Below the pieces are notes generated by a model that was given only the letters and a program-made list of their open reading frames with translations, searched no databases and was not told where the DNA came from. A DNA stretch of 64,000 bases from Gammaproteobacteria bacterium (GTDB taxonomy: Bacteria; Pseudomonadota; Gammaproteobacteria; DRLM01). The stretch is from contig JAHFRV010000008.1 of NCBI GenBank assembly GCA_023266095.1, positions 1 to 64,000 on the forward strand, in the 5' to 3' direction. Both the position numbers and the translations under genes were made by a program. Below are positions 16,322-24,204 of this stretch, piece after piece; the first letter of the stretch is position 1, and each line of letters opens with the position of its first letter.

Positions 16322-17137
16322 ATGACCACGCAGTCCCCGCGCATGCCGGCCATCTTCTTCGGCCACGGCAATCCCATGAATGCCATCAAACCCAATCGCT
16401 ACACCGATGCCTGGCGGGAATTGGGGGCATCGCTGCCCCGCCCCGCCGCCATACTTGCGGTGTCGGCGCATTGGTATATCCGCGGCACGGCGGTCACCGC
16501 CATGGCGCGGCCGCGCACCCTCCATGATTTCGGCGGTTTTCCCCGCGAGTTATTCGAGGTGGACTACCCGGCACCGGGATCGCCGGCCTTGGCGCGGCGG
16601 GTGCAACAGCTGCTTGCGCCCGTGGCGGCGGTAGCAATGGATGAGGACACCATCCAAGGCTGGGGGCTCGATCACGGCACTTGGTCGGTGCTGGTACATG
16701 CGTTTCCACGCGCCGACATTCCCGTGGTGCAGCTCAGTCTCGACGCGACACAATCCTCCGATTGGCATTACGCACTCGCGCGCAGGCTGGCGCCGCTGCG
16801 CGATGAGGGCGTGCTCATCATCGGCAGCGGCAACATCGTTCACAATCTGCGCCGTCTGACCTGGACCGACGACGCACCGCCCTATGCTTGGTCGCAACGC
16901 TTTTCCGATTGGGTGGGCGGGCATCTGTTGGCCGGCGAACACGCGCCCTTGATTCGCTATTTAGGCAACGGCGAGGACGCCCGTCTGAGCGTACCGACAG
17001 CCGAACACTATCTGCCGCTGCTTTATGTGATCGCCCAGCAACGGCCGGGCGAAGCCGTCAGTTTTCCCGTAAGCGGCATAGAGATGGGCGCCATCGACAT
17101 GCGCAGCGTCGCGGTGGGATTGCCACCCCATCAATAA
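16322..17137 (+). CDS. ygiD: Class III extradiol ring-cleavage dioxygenase, DODA/YgiD type
   Basis: Metal-dependent ring-opening dioxygenase of the LigB superfamily. The start MPAIFFGHGNPMNA gives the first metal histidine; ILAVSAHWYIRGTAVTA, GWGLDHGTWSVL and IIGSGNIVHNLR supply the other conserved residues. This pattern is that of YgiD, an E. coli enzyme active on L-DOPA-like substrates, and of plant DODA. The ATG at 16322 has an AGGAGAAG site; the product is 271 residues. It is co-directional with doxX. The natural substrate is unknown, though a LysR-doxX-dioxygenase set suggests handling of aromatic or quinone stress compounds. Confidence 0.88.
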   Translation: MTTQSPRMPAIFFGHGNPMNAIKPNRYTDAWRELGASLPRPAAILAVSAHWYIRGTAVTAMARPRTLHDFGGFPRELFEVDYPAPGSPALARRVQQLLAPVAAVAMDEDTIQGWGLDHGTWSVLVHAFPRADIPVVQLSLDATQSSDWHYALARRLAPLRDEGVLIIGSGNIVHNLRRLTWTDDAPPYAWSQRFSDWVGGHLLAGEHAPLIRYLGNGEDARLSVPTAEHYLPLLYVIAQQRPGEAVSFPVSGIEMGAIDMRSVAVGLPPHQ

Positions 17138-17257
17138 TCCGCTGGAGCAGGCCATGGCCCACCACACCGCCGGCTACCCAGCCGTAAAAAGCTATGTTAT
17201 GGTAAGACCTGTGTAGGCTGGACGTGCTCCGGCAGGGTTCTTCAACGGGAGGCAATC

Positions 17258-17389
17258 ATGTTATCCGAAGGTCTTATTACGAATATGGTCATTAGCGTCG
17301 CCGCGGTCACAACGGTACTGCTGACTTACTTGCTGGTGCTGGTTTACCGCGTCGAGGATGGCGCCCGCCTCCCCAGCAAACGCAAGTAA
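17258..17389 (+). CDS. Small single-pass membrane protein (43 residues)
   Basis: A short gene: a strong GGGAGG site six bases before ATG, one predicted membrane helix (about residues 8-28, VISVAAVTTVLLTYLLVLVY) and a basic tail ending in PSKRK. It is followed 24 bases later by a clear terminator. The ribosome site, helix and private terminator support a real gene, though I do not recognise the family. It is separated from the dioxygenase gene by 120 bases and may have its own promoter. Confidence 0.6.
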   Translation: MLSEGLITNMVISVAAVTTVLLTYLLVLVYRVEDGARLPSKRK

Positions 17390-17413
17390 ACACGTAATCT
17401 TTCCGTGAACAAT

Positions 17414-17441
17414 AAACGCCGGCTTTAGCCGGCGTTTTTTT
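17414..17441. terminator. Bidirectional terminator between small membrane gene and HIT gene
   Basis: Stem ACGCCGGCT/AGCCGGCGT with a two-base loop, followed by TTTTTTT on the plus strand; the minus side reads TTTATT. It serves both convergent genes. Confidence 0.92.
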
Positions 17442-17452
17442 ATGCCCTGGAT

Positions 17453-17800
17453 TTACCCCGGCGGCCAACCCAGCTGGCGCCCGCCCAGCACATGCAGGTG
17501 GAGGTGGAACACCGTTTGCCCGGCATCGGCGTTGCAGTTCATCACGGTACGGTAGCCACCCTCGGCGATGCCCAATTGCTGAGCCACTTTTTTCGCCGTC
17601 AAGTACATTTCACCCACTAGCACATCGTGGTTGGGTTCGAGATCATTGAGGGTGGCGATGTGTTTTTTGGGAATGATCAGCACATGCACCGGCGCCTGCG
17701 GATTGATGTCCTTGAACGCTATTATCGCCTCATTTTCATAGACGATATCAGGCTTGATTTGGCGATTGACCATTTTGCAGAAAAGACATTCTTCACCCAT
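17453..17800 (-). CDS. hinT: HIT family nucleotide-binding hydrolase (HinT-like)
   Basis: Histidine-triad protein that hydrolyses nucleoside phosphoramidates. Seen: the N-terminal CLFCKMVNRQIKPDIVYEN with two zinc-like cysteines, INPQAPVHVLIIPKKHIATL, and the catalytic triad VFHLHLHVLGGRQLGWPPG near the C-terminus. The ATG at 17800 has AAGGAG eight bases upstream; a GTG three codons earlier sits too close to that site. At 115 residues it is typical. It is convergent with the 43-residue membrane gene. Confidence 0.94.
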   Translation of the reverse strand: MGEECLFCKMVNRQIKPDIVYENEAIIAFKDINPQAPVHVLIIPKKHIATLNDLEPNHDVLVGEMYLTAKKVAQQLGIAEGGYRTVMNCNADAGQTVFHLHLHVLGGRQLGWPPG

Positions 17801-17994
17801 GCTCGACACTCCTTACATATCGCTATGCTAATCCGACTGCACAGGAATTTAACACATTCCCGTGCTTTGACCCGGGGTAAAAACATGACGCCTCGCGCAC
17901 ATGCCCCGCCAGCTTGATCCCACGATAAACCGCGGGGAATTGAACCTGCGCAGATTAAAAATATCCGCCTAGTATGAGCCCAGAGCGGTACGGA

Positions 17995-18504
17995 TCAAGC
18001 CAGCGCGGCGGCCCATGCTGAACGGGAGGCCGGCGTCGCGGGGCGGCTGAAACGGCCATGCCGCGCGCCAGGCAACAGCCGCCGGAAATCATCTCCCGAC
18101 ACCTTCACCAGCGCGAGATGATCTCCCCCCTCGAAATACACATAAGACGAGTACCAGATAGCATCATCCACGATCACCTCAAGGCCGTAGACCGAACCGA
18201 GGGGCGGCACCGCACCGGGAGCGCAATCCCAAAATAAACCGCGCACCTCATCCTCAGTGGCCAAACCGATGGCGTGCTGAAACAGTTGGTGCACATGGCT
18301 CAATAAAATCCGGCTGGAAGCGGGCAAGACCGCCAGCAGGTAACCGGTGTCATCCTTCAACACCACACTCTTCGCCATCCGGCTGGTGGAGACCTGCGCC
18401 ATGTGGGCGGCAGCGGCGCTGCTTGGAGTAATCCGATGTGTCACCACCTCGTAACTTACGCCATTGCGTATCAAATATCTTACCAACGAAGTGGCCAAGC
18501 CCAT
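17995..18504 (-). CDS. YbaK/ProX-type aminoacyl-tRNA deacylase domain protein
   Basis: Trans-editing domain that hydrolyses mischarged tRNA in the cytoplasm. The family features are the start VRYLIRNGVSYEVVTH, the conserved lysine segment TSRMAKSVVLKDD, an LLAVLPAS strand, and the loop DCAPGAVPPLGSVYGLEVIVDD, which holds the GxxPP-type motif. The ATG at 18504 has AAGGAT upstream. At 169 residues it is slightly longer than YbaK, with a basic, alanine-rich tail. It is a stand-alone gene. Which tRNA it edits cannot be told. Confidence 0.85.
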   Translation of the reverse strand: MGLATSLVRYLIRNGVSYEVVTHRITPSSAAAAHMAQVSTSRMAKSVVLKDDTGYLLAVLPASSRILLSHVHQLFQHAIGLATEDEVRGLFWDCAPGAVPPLGSVYGLEVIVDDAIWYSSYVYFEGGDHLALVKVSGDDFRRLLPGARHGRFSRPATPASRSAWAAALA

Positions 18505-18811
18505 GCCTTATCCTTTCTATCATGTAAACATCTGTGTAAACATCGCGGACCTAGATTCAACTTTACTATGACCGACGGTGAGGAACCTGTGTTTGCCGCA
18601 TGAAAAATCCTAAATGCCCTTCCGTGCCTTTCATCGCTAGCCCCGGCGGCAAGCGACATTGAACTACGTATAGTGTAAATATAGATCACTCCCAGCCCAT
18701 GCCTAGGTAAAACACCCGGCAGGACTTGCACTCAAGCCGTGAAGCTTTGAAGATAAGCTCCTTTGTCCCGCCGGCCGGTGCGTGGCGGGCGGTACACAGC
18801 GGAGTTAGAGC
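18505..18811. other. Gap between YbaK-like gene and monooxygenase gene
   Basis: This 307-base divergent gap contains AT-rich motifs around 18668-18685 that may include promoter boxes. No hairpin, gene or repeat stands out. Confidence 0.35.
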
Positions 18812-19111
18812 ATGCACGTCACCCTCGTTCAGGTTCATGTGAAACAGGAACATATCGCGGACTTCATCGCCGCCTGCCGGGCCAATCACCATGCCTCGGT
18901 GCGCGAACCGGGCAATCTGCGCTTCGATATTCTGCAGGACGACACCCATCCCTCGCGTTTCGTGCTGTATGAGGCATACCGTACTGCGGCCGACGCCGCC
19001 GCCCACAAAAATACCGCCCATTATCTGCGTTGGCGCGAGCTGGTTGCACCGTGGATGACCGAAGACCGGTTGGGAATGAGATACACCGGTCTGTTTCCCG
19101 AGGCGCTCTGA
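18812..19111 (+). CDS. Antibiotic biosynthesis monooxygenase (ABM/LsrG-like) domain protein
   Basis: Small ferredoxin-like fold protein. It starts MHVTLVQVHVKQEHIADFI and contains HHASVREPGNLRFDILQD and RFVLYEAYRTAADAAAHKNT, the usual ABM/LsrG order. Members act on quinones or on the AI-2 signal, but the substrate here is unknown. At 99 residues it is typical. Its stop TGA shares one base with the ATG of the next gene, an iron-containing alcohol dehydrogenase, so the two are translationally coupled and likely work together. Confidence 0.85.
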   Translation: MHVTLVQVHVKQEHIADFIAACRANHHASVREPGNLRFDILQDDTHPSRFVLYEAYRTAADAAAHKNTAHYLRWRELVAPWMTEDRLGMRYTGLFPEAL

Positions 19112-20304
19112 TGTTCAACACCATTCCCTTCAGCCTTTCCCGCCTGCCGCGCATCGTCTTCGGTGCGGGCCGGCTCGCCGAGGTGCCGCGGCTCGCCCGT
19201 GAATTCGGCGGCCGCGCTTTGCTGGTGACCGGCCAACGCGCCTTCATTTCCTCGCCGTTCTGGGCCCCTTTCATCAGCGGCCTGCATCAGCAGGGCATCA
19301 CCTGTGAACACGAAATCATCAGCGGTGAACCGTCACCTGGCGATATCGATGAGGCGGTCACCCGTCAGCGTGACAACGGCCTCGACGTGGTGATAGCCAT
19401 CGGTGGCGGCAGCGTGCTGGACGCCGGCAAGGCCATCGCCGGTCTGCTGCGGCATAACGAGTCAGTGCTGCACTATCTGGAAGGTGTGGGCAGCGCTGTG
19501 TACCAGGGGCCGGCCGTGCCCTTTATCGCCGTGCCGACCACCGCCGGTACTGGCAGTGAGGCCACCAAAAATGCCGTGCTCAGCGTGCAAGGCCCGGACG
19601 GCTTCAAAAAATCCTTCCGTCACGAATGCCTGGTCCCCGCTTACGCGGTGGTCGACCCGGAGTTATTGCGCAGCTGCCCGCCGGAACTCATCGCCGCCAA
19701 CGGCATGGACGCCCTCACCCAGTTGCTGGAATCTTACGTCTCCGGCCAGGCCCATCCTTTTACCGACGCCTTGGCCTTAAGCGGCATCCGCGCGGTGCGG
19801 GAAGGCTTCTTCCCCGCCTGGCGCGGCGACGGCTCCGACGCCGATGCCGGGCGGGCGGGTCTGGCCTACGGCGCGCTGCTGTCGGGCATCACCCTCGCCC
19901 AAGTCGGCCTGGGTTCGGTGCATGGCCTGGCCTCACCGCTCGGCGCTTTTTTTCCGATCCCGCACGGCGTGGTGTGCGGCACTTTGCTGGCGACCGCGTG
20001 CGAAATAAATATCCGCGCCCTGCGCGCCCGCGCACCGGACAGTTTGACCCTCAAGAAATATGCCGAATTGGGCGCGCTGTTGAGCGATACGCCACACGGC
20101 GATGAGGTGACCGCCTGCAACGCGTTGGTCACGACGCTAGTCGCCTGGACGGAACAGCTGCGCCTGCCGCGCCTGCGCGACTACGGCGTGTCACCGGTAG
20201 ATTTCGACAAGATCGTCGCCCACAGCCGCGGCAATAGCATGAAGACCAACCCCATCTTGCTCGACGACCGCGAGATCCGCGAGATCATCGAACGCCGCTG
20301 GTAA
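19111..20304 (+). CDS. Iron-containing alcohol dehydrogenase
   Basis: Group III NAD(P)-dependent dehydrogenase. The N-terminal nucleotide-binding half has DVVIAIGGGSVLDAGKAIAG (GGGS motif) and VPTTAGTGSEATKNAVL. The metal-binding half has NGMDALTQLLESYVS, then VHGLASPLGAFFPIPHG, which supplies iron-ligand histidines. It starts at the ATG at 19111, overlapping the previous stop, and is 397 residues, the usual length. The substrate is unknown. Coupling with an ABM-fold protein suggests a small redox pathway, perhaps for a reactive carbonyl or quinone. Confidence 0.92.
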   Translation: MFNTIPFSLSRLPRIVFGAGRLAEVPRLAREFGGRALLVTGQRAFISSPFWAPFISGLHQQGITCEHEIISGEPSPGDIDEAVTRQRDNGLDVVIAIGGGSVLDAGKAIAGLLRHNESVLHYLEGVGSAVYQGPAVPFIAVPTTAGTGSEATKNAVLSVQGPDGFKKSFRHECLVPAYAVVDPELLRSCPPELIAANGMDALTQLLESYVSGQAHPFTDALALSGIRAVREGFFPAWRGDGSDADAGRAGLAYGALLSGITLAQVGLGSVHGLASPLGAFFPIPHGVVCGTLLATACEINIRALRARAPDSLTLKKYAELGALLSDTPHGDEVTACNALVTTLVAWTEQLRLPRLRDYGVSPVDFDKIVAHSRGNSMKTNPILLDDREIREIIERRW

Positions 20305-20342
20305 TCCCTATTCCATTCCCTGACTCAAAGGCTATCACCCGG

Positions 20343-21218
20343 ATGCCGATATCATTTCGTTTCCTCCATTCACTCAGCACCGCCGCGCTGCTAGCCGCCG
20401 CTTTGCCTGCACCCGCCCGCGCCCAATCCCTGCCGCTGTGGGAAGTGGGGCTGGGTCTGGGTGTGATCTCCGTGCCGTTTTACCGCGGCGCCGACGCGGG
20501 CCGCAGCTACGCCTTCCCCATACCGTACCTCAAATACCGCGGCCGTTATCTGCAAGTGGACGAAAGCGGCCTGCGCGGCAAACTGTTCACCAGCGACCGG
20601 CTCTTGCTCGACATCAGCGTGGCGGCCGGCGTACCCGTCCCCGAAACCAGCGACGGCACCCGCGCCGGCATGCCCAATCTTCACCCGACGCTGGAAATCG
20701 GGCCGCAATTGGAATACCGGCTGTGGCGCACCGAGCACCGCGATGCCGCGGCGTGGCTGCATCTGCCGTTACGCGCCGCCTTCTCGGTAGCCTGGGGCGA
20801 GTTCGACGATCAAGGTTGGGTATTCGCGCCGTTTATCGAATACGAAACCCGCAATGGCGGCCCGCGTGGTCCCTGGAAGGTCGGCATCGGCGCCGGACCG
20901 CTGTTCGCCACCCGCGGCTATCACGATTATTTCTATGAAGTACTGCCCGGCCAAGCCACCACCGTGCGCCCCGAATACCACGCCGACGGCGGTTACTCCG
21001 GCAGCCGGATCACCTTCACCGCACAAAAGCGTTATGGCGATTGGTGGATAGGCGCCTTCGCCCGCCTAGACAATCTCAACGGCGCGGTGTTCGAAGACAG
21101 TCCTCTGGTGCGCGAAAACTATTACTATGCCGCCGGCCTGGCGGTGTCGAGATTATTGGCCACCTCGCGGGAAACCGTGGAGGTCGCTGCGAACACGGGT
21201 AGTGCCGGCCGCGAGTAA
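20343..21218 (+). CDS. MipA/OmpV family outer-membrane protein
   Basis: Outer-membrane barrel with a signal peptide (MPISFRFLHSLSTAALLAAA, cleavage near ARAQS). The family start LPLWEVGLGLGVISVPFYRGAD, the FPIPYLKYRGRYLQVDESGLRG segment and a beta-strand-rich remainder are clear. At 291 residues it is close to family length. Family members are called MltA-interacting or OmpV-like; their transport role is not settled. It lies 38 bases after the dehydrogenase gene in the same direction, so it may be read through from it. Confidence 0.88.
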   Translation: MPISFRFLHSLSTAALLAAALPAPARAQSLPLWEVGLGLGVISVPFYRGADAGRSYAFPIPYLKYRGRYLQVDESGLRGKLFTSDRLLLDISVAAGVPVPETSDGTRAGMPNLHPTLEIGPQLEYRLWRTEHRDAAAWLHLPLRAAFSVAWGEFDDQGWVFAPFIEYETRNGGPRGPWKVGIGAGPLFATRGYHDYFYEVLPGQATTVRPEYHADGGYSGSRITFTAQKRYGDWWIGAFARLDNLNGAVFEDSPLVRENYYYAAGLAVSRLLATSRETVEVAANTGSAGRE

Positions 21219-21246
21219 CCAGCACGTGTCATAACGCCCGCGGCGA

Positions 21247-22344
21247 TTATGCGGAGAAATCTTTCAAGCGCACCGGCCGGCGCTTAGCCCCCCAATCGCC
21301 CGGCGGACCGGCGAATACGCCGGGCAGCGGCGTGCCGCAAGACAGACAATGACCGCTGTCGGTGAGATGCCAAGCGGTGTGAACATACCAATCGCGGCCG
21401 ATCACCTTTTCTCCGCAATGATGACAATAGGTGCTGTCGCCGGTCGTATAGTGCACGTTGCCGGTGTAGACGTAACGCATGCCGTGTTTACGGGCGATGT
21501 CACGCGCGCGCAGCAAACTGGTCAAGGGCGTAGAGGGAATGTCCAGCATCTTCCAATCGGGATGAAAGGCGCTGAAGTGCCAAGGCACATCGGGGCCGAG
21601 GTGTTCCAGCATCCAGGCGCTCATTTCTTCCAGCTCAGCTTCACCGTCGTTTTCGCCGGGGATGAGCAAGGTGGTGACTTCCAGCCATACCGAGCTGTGT
21701 TGTTTTAAATACAGCAAGGTCTCCAGCACCGGCTGTAAATGACCGCCGCAGATCTTGTGATAAAACCGTTCGGTGAAGGCCTTTAAATCCACGTTGGCGG
21801 CGTCCATATGCCGGAAGAAATCGTCGCGCGCCTGCTCAGCAATATAACCCGCCGTCACCGCCACCGACTTGATGCCTTCGGCGCGGCAGGCCTGCGCCAC
21901 GTCCACCGCGTATTCCATGAACACCACAGGATCGTTGTAGGTGTAGGCCACGCTGCTGCAGCCGAGATCACGGGCGGCGCGGGCGATCAGTTCGGGCGGG
22001 GCGTGGTCGGCGAGCACGTCCATCTCGCGGGCCTTGCTCATGTCCCAGTTCTGACAAAATTTGCAGGCAAGATTGCAGCCGGCCGTACCGAACGATAACA
22101 CCGGCGTGCCCGGCAAAAAATGATAAAGCGGTTTTTTCTCGATGGGATCGACGCAATAACCGCTGGAGCGGCCATAACTGGTGAGCACCATCCGCTCGTT
22201 CTGACGCGCCCGCACGAAACACAAACCCTGCTGACCTTCGTGCAGTTTGCAAAAACGCGGGCAGAGATCGCATTGCACACGCCCATCGGCCAAACGGTGC
22301 CAATAGTTGACGGGTATCACGCTTTGCGGAGCAAGCGCCGCCAT
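21247..22344 (-). CDS. amrS: AmmeMemoRadiSam system radical SAM enzyme
   Basis: Radical SAM enzyme with the cluster motif CNLACKFC (C90-x3-C94-x2-C97), preceded by LSFGTAGC and followed by QNWD. A cysteine-rich start (CDLCPRFC, GLCFVRA) and a C-terminal zinc-ribbon-like part (CHHC ... CLSC) frame it. The chemical reaction is unknown; the family is always found with MEMO1- and AMMECR1-like proteins. The ATG at 22344 has GGAGGGA upstream; an upstream extension of 20 residues lacks a good site. The product is 365 residues. It is divergent from the other two members, with a shared 291-base control region. Confidence 0.95.
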   Translation of the reverse strand: MAALAPQSVIPVNYWHRLADGRVQCDLCPRFCKLHEGQQGLCFVRARQNERMVLTSYGRSSGYCVDPIEKKPLYHFLPGTPVLSFGTAGCNLACKFCQNWDMSKAREMDVLADHAPPELIARAARDLGCSSVAYTYNDPVVFMEYAVDVAQACRAEGIKSVAVTAGYIAEQARDDFFRHMDAANVDLKAFTERFYHKICGGHLQPVLETLLYLKQHSSVWLEVTTLLIPGENDGEAELEEMSAWMLEHLGPDVPWHFSAFHPDWKMLDIPSTPLTSLLRARDIARKHGMRYVYTGNVHYTTGDSTYCHHCGEKVIGRDWYVHTAWHLTDSGHCLSCGTPLPGVFAGPPGDWGAKRRPVRLKDFSA

Positions 22345-22635
22345 GTTCCCTCCTTCGCTATCGCAACCACTTTTTTGCGACGCCTTAATCGAAGTATAGT
22401 TCAAACCGACGCGGCACTAGCCGAAACTTGCCAAGTCTGTGCGCCGTACTATCGTTATATGAGAGGCCTTACCTATCCCTCATAAATCGCTTTTTTCAGA
22501 CACGCTTACTCGACGACCCCGCAGGGGGTTTAGAGAGTGGGACGAGCTGGGCTGAGCCTACAGTAGAATTCTTACTCGGCCGTCACCACCCAAGTAAGGT
22601 GATGTCTGAATAATCGGAATAGTCGGAGGATGATG

Positions 22636-23421
22636 ATGACGACCATACGCGCTCCCGCCGTGGCGGGGACTTTTTATCCAGGCGACGGCACACTGTTGCG
22701 CGAGATGCTGCGGAAAATGTTGGCGGAACATCCGGGCAGCACCCGGCCGCCAAAAGCTATCATCGTTCCCCATGCCGGCTACATCTATTCCGGGCCGGTC
22801 GCCGCCAGCGCCTATGCGCAAGTGGCTGGCGGCCGCGATATCATTCACCGTGTCGTACTATTGGGCCCTTCGCATCACGTTGCGTTTCCCGGTCTCGCCA
22901 CCACCAGCGCCGGCGGTTTCGCTACGCCTTTGGGAGTCGTGAACGTGGATAAACCCGCCATGCAGTTACTCGCCGCGCTCCCGCAACTGCAAACATTGGA
23001 TCAAGCCCACGCCAGGGAACACTCACTGGAAGTCCAATTGCCTTTTCTGCAATTGACGCTGGACCATTTCACGCTGGTACCCTTGGTAGTAAGTGGAACC
23101 GGCGCTCAGGAGGTGAGCGACGTTTTATCGGTATTATGGGGCGGCCCGGAAACTTTGATCGTAGTGAGTTCCGACCTCAGTCATTACCACGATTACGTCA
23201 CGGCGCGCGCCATGGACCACGCCACGACGGACGCGATCACCGCCATGCGCAGCGGCGATATCGACCCCGATCACGCCTGCGGCTGCGAAGCGGTGAACGG
23301 GCTGCTGATAGCCGCGCGCCAACACGGCCTGCACGCCGAGACCCTGGATTTGCGCAATTCCGGCGATACCGCCGGTCCGCGCGATCGGGTGGTCGGCTAC
23401 GGCGCGTATGTGTTTCATTGA
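22636..23421 (+). CDS. amrB: AmmeMemoRadiSam system protein B (MEMO1 family)
   Basis: Homologue of human MEMO1, with a dioxygenase-like (LigB-type) fold. The start RAPAVAGTFYPGD, then IIVPHAGYIYSGPVAASAYA, LLGPSHHV, REHSLEVQLPFLQ and VVSSDLSHYHDY give the family's conserved histidines and acidic residues. It is 261 residues from the third of three tandem ATGs, which has the best spacing from GGAGG. It overlaps no neighbour and is followed after 17 bases by the AMMECR1 homologue. Its chemistry is not known in bacteria. Confidence 0.95.
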   Translation: MTTIRAPAVAGTFYPGDGTLLREMLRKMLAEHPGSTRPPKAIIVPHAGYIYSGPVAASAYAQVAGGRDIIHRVVLLGPSHHVAFPGLATTSAGGFATPLGVVNVDKPAMQLLAALPQLQTLDQAHAREHSLEVQLPFLQLTLDHFTLVPLVVSGTGAQEVSDVLSVLWGGPETLIVVSSDLSHYHDYVTARAMDHATTDAITAMRSGDIDPDHACGCEAVNGLLIAARQHGLHAETLDLRNSGDTAGPRDRVVGYGAYVFH

Positions 23422-23438
23422 GCAACGGCGAGACAACG

Positions 23439-24008
23439 ATGAGTGACTTCGCTCACGACCAGCGCAAGGCCCTGCTTGCCATCGCACGCGCCTCCATCGA
23501 CCATGGCTTACGGCACGCCAGCTGTCCCGGCCTCGACCTGGCGGAGTTTCCCGATGAATTACGGCTGCACCTAGCCTGTTTCGTGACACTCAAATCGGGA
23601 CAGGCTTTGCGCGGCTGTATCGGCAGCTTGGAAGCCGTGCGGCCATTGGCGATGGATATTCATGAGAATGCCTATGCCGCGGCCTTTCGCGATCCACGTT
23701 TCCCGCCATTGACCTACCGGGAATGGCCGGAAGTACACATGAGTCTTTCGATCTTGTCGCCGCCGGTAGCCATGCCGGTGGTCGATACAGCGGACTTACT
23801 GACGGCGCTGCGTCCCGGCATCGACGGGGTGATCCTGGAATATCGGCAGCGGCGCGCCACTTTTCTGCCCGCGGTATGGCAGATGCTGCCGGACCCGCAC
23901 GCCTTCGTGCGGCAACTCAAGTTGAAAGCGGGGTTACCGGCAGAATTCTGGGCGGAGGAACTGCGCATCTACCGTTACACCACCACGCAGATCGAGGCGG
24001 ATAGGTGA
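23439..24008 (+). CDS. amrA: AmmeMemoRadiSam system protein A (AMMECR1 family)
   Basis: Homologue of human AMMECR1. The hallmark LRGCIGSLEAVRPL lies in the first half, preceded by CFVTLKSGQA, with ENAYAAAFRDPRFPPLTYREW and VILEYRQRRATFLPAVWQMLP following. It is 189 residues from the ATG at 23439. The frame is open further upstream inside the amrB gene, but that part is a shadow. It forms an operon with amrB and probably acts with the divergent radical SAM enzyme on the same unknown substrate. Confidence 0.95.
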   Translation: MSDFAHDQRKALLAIARASIDHGLRHASCPGLDLAEFPDELRLHLACFVTLKSGQALRGCIGSLEAVRPLAMDIHENAYAAAFRDPRFPPLTYREWPEVHMSLSILSPPVAMPVVDTADLLTALRPGIDGVILEYRQRRATFLPAVWQMLPDPHAFVRQLKLKAGLPAEFWAEELRIYRYTTTQIEADR

Positions 24009-24204
24009 TGGATATGAAAAAAGCCGTTGACCATAGACGACACAGAAGGAAATAAACGGCTTAGCACCCTTGTCGACATTACCCGACGAATGAACTCGTC
24101 CGTGCCGCAACATCTTATCTTCCCTGTCCTCCGCGTTAGCATTCGCGGTTGTTAGGTTGAAAAATACCGGACACGAAATAGATCGCGCCCTATTAAAATG
24201 GCGT

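Noticed and set aside
22600-22625. TCTGAATAATCGGAAT near the MEMO1 gene, resembling the repeat-element end
   Set aside because: Only about ten bases match the end of the 14290-14440 element and no partner end is found nearby.
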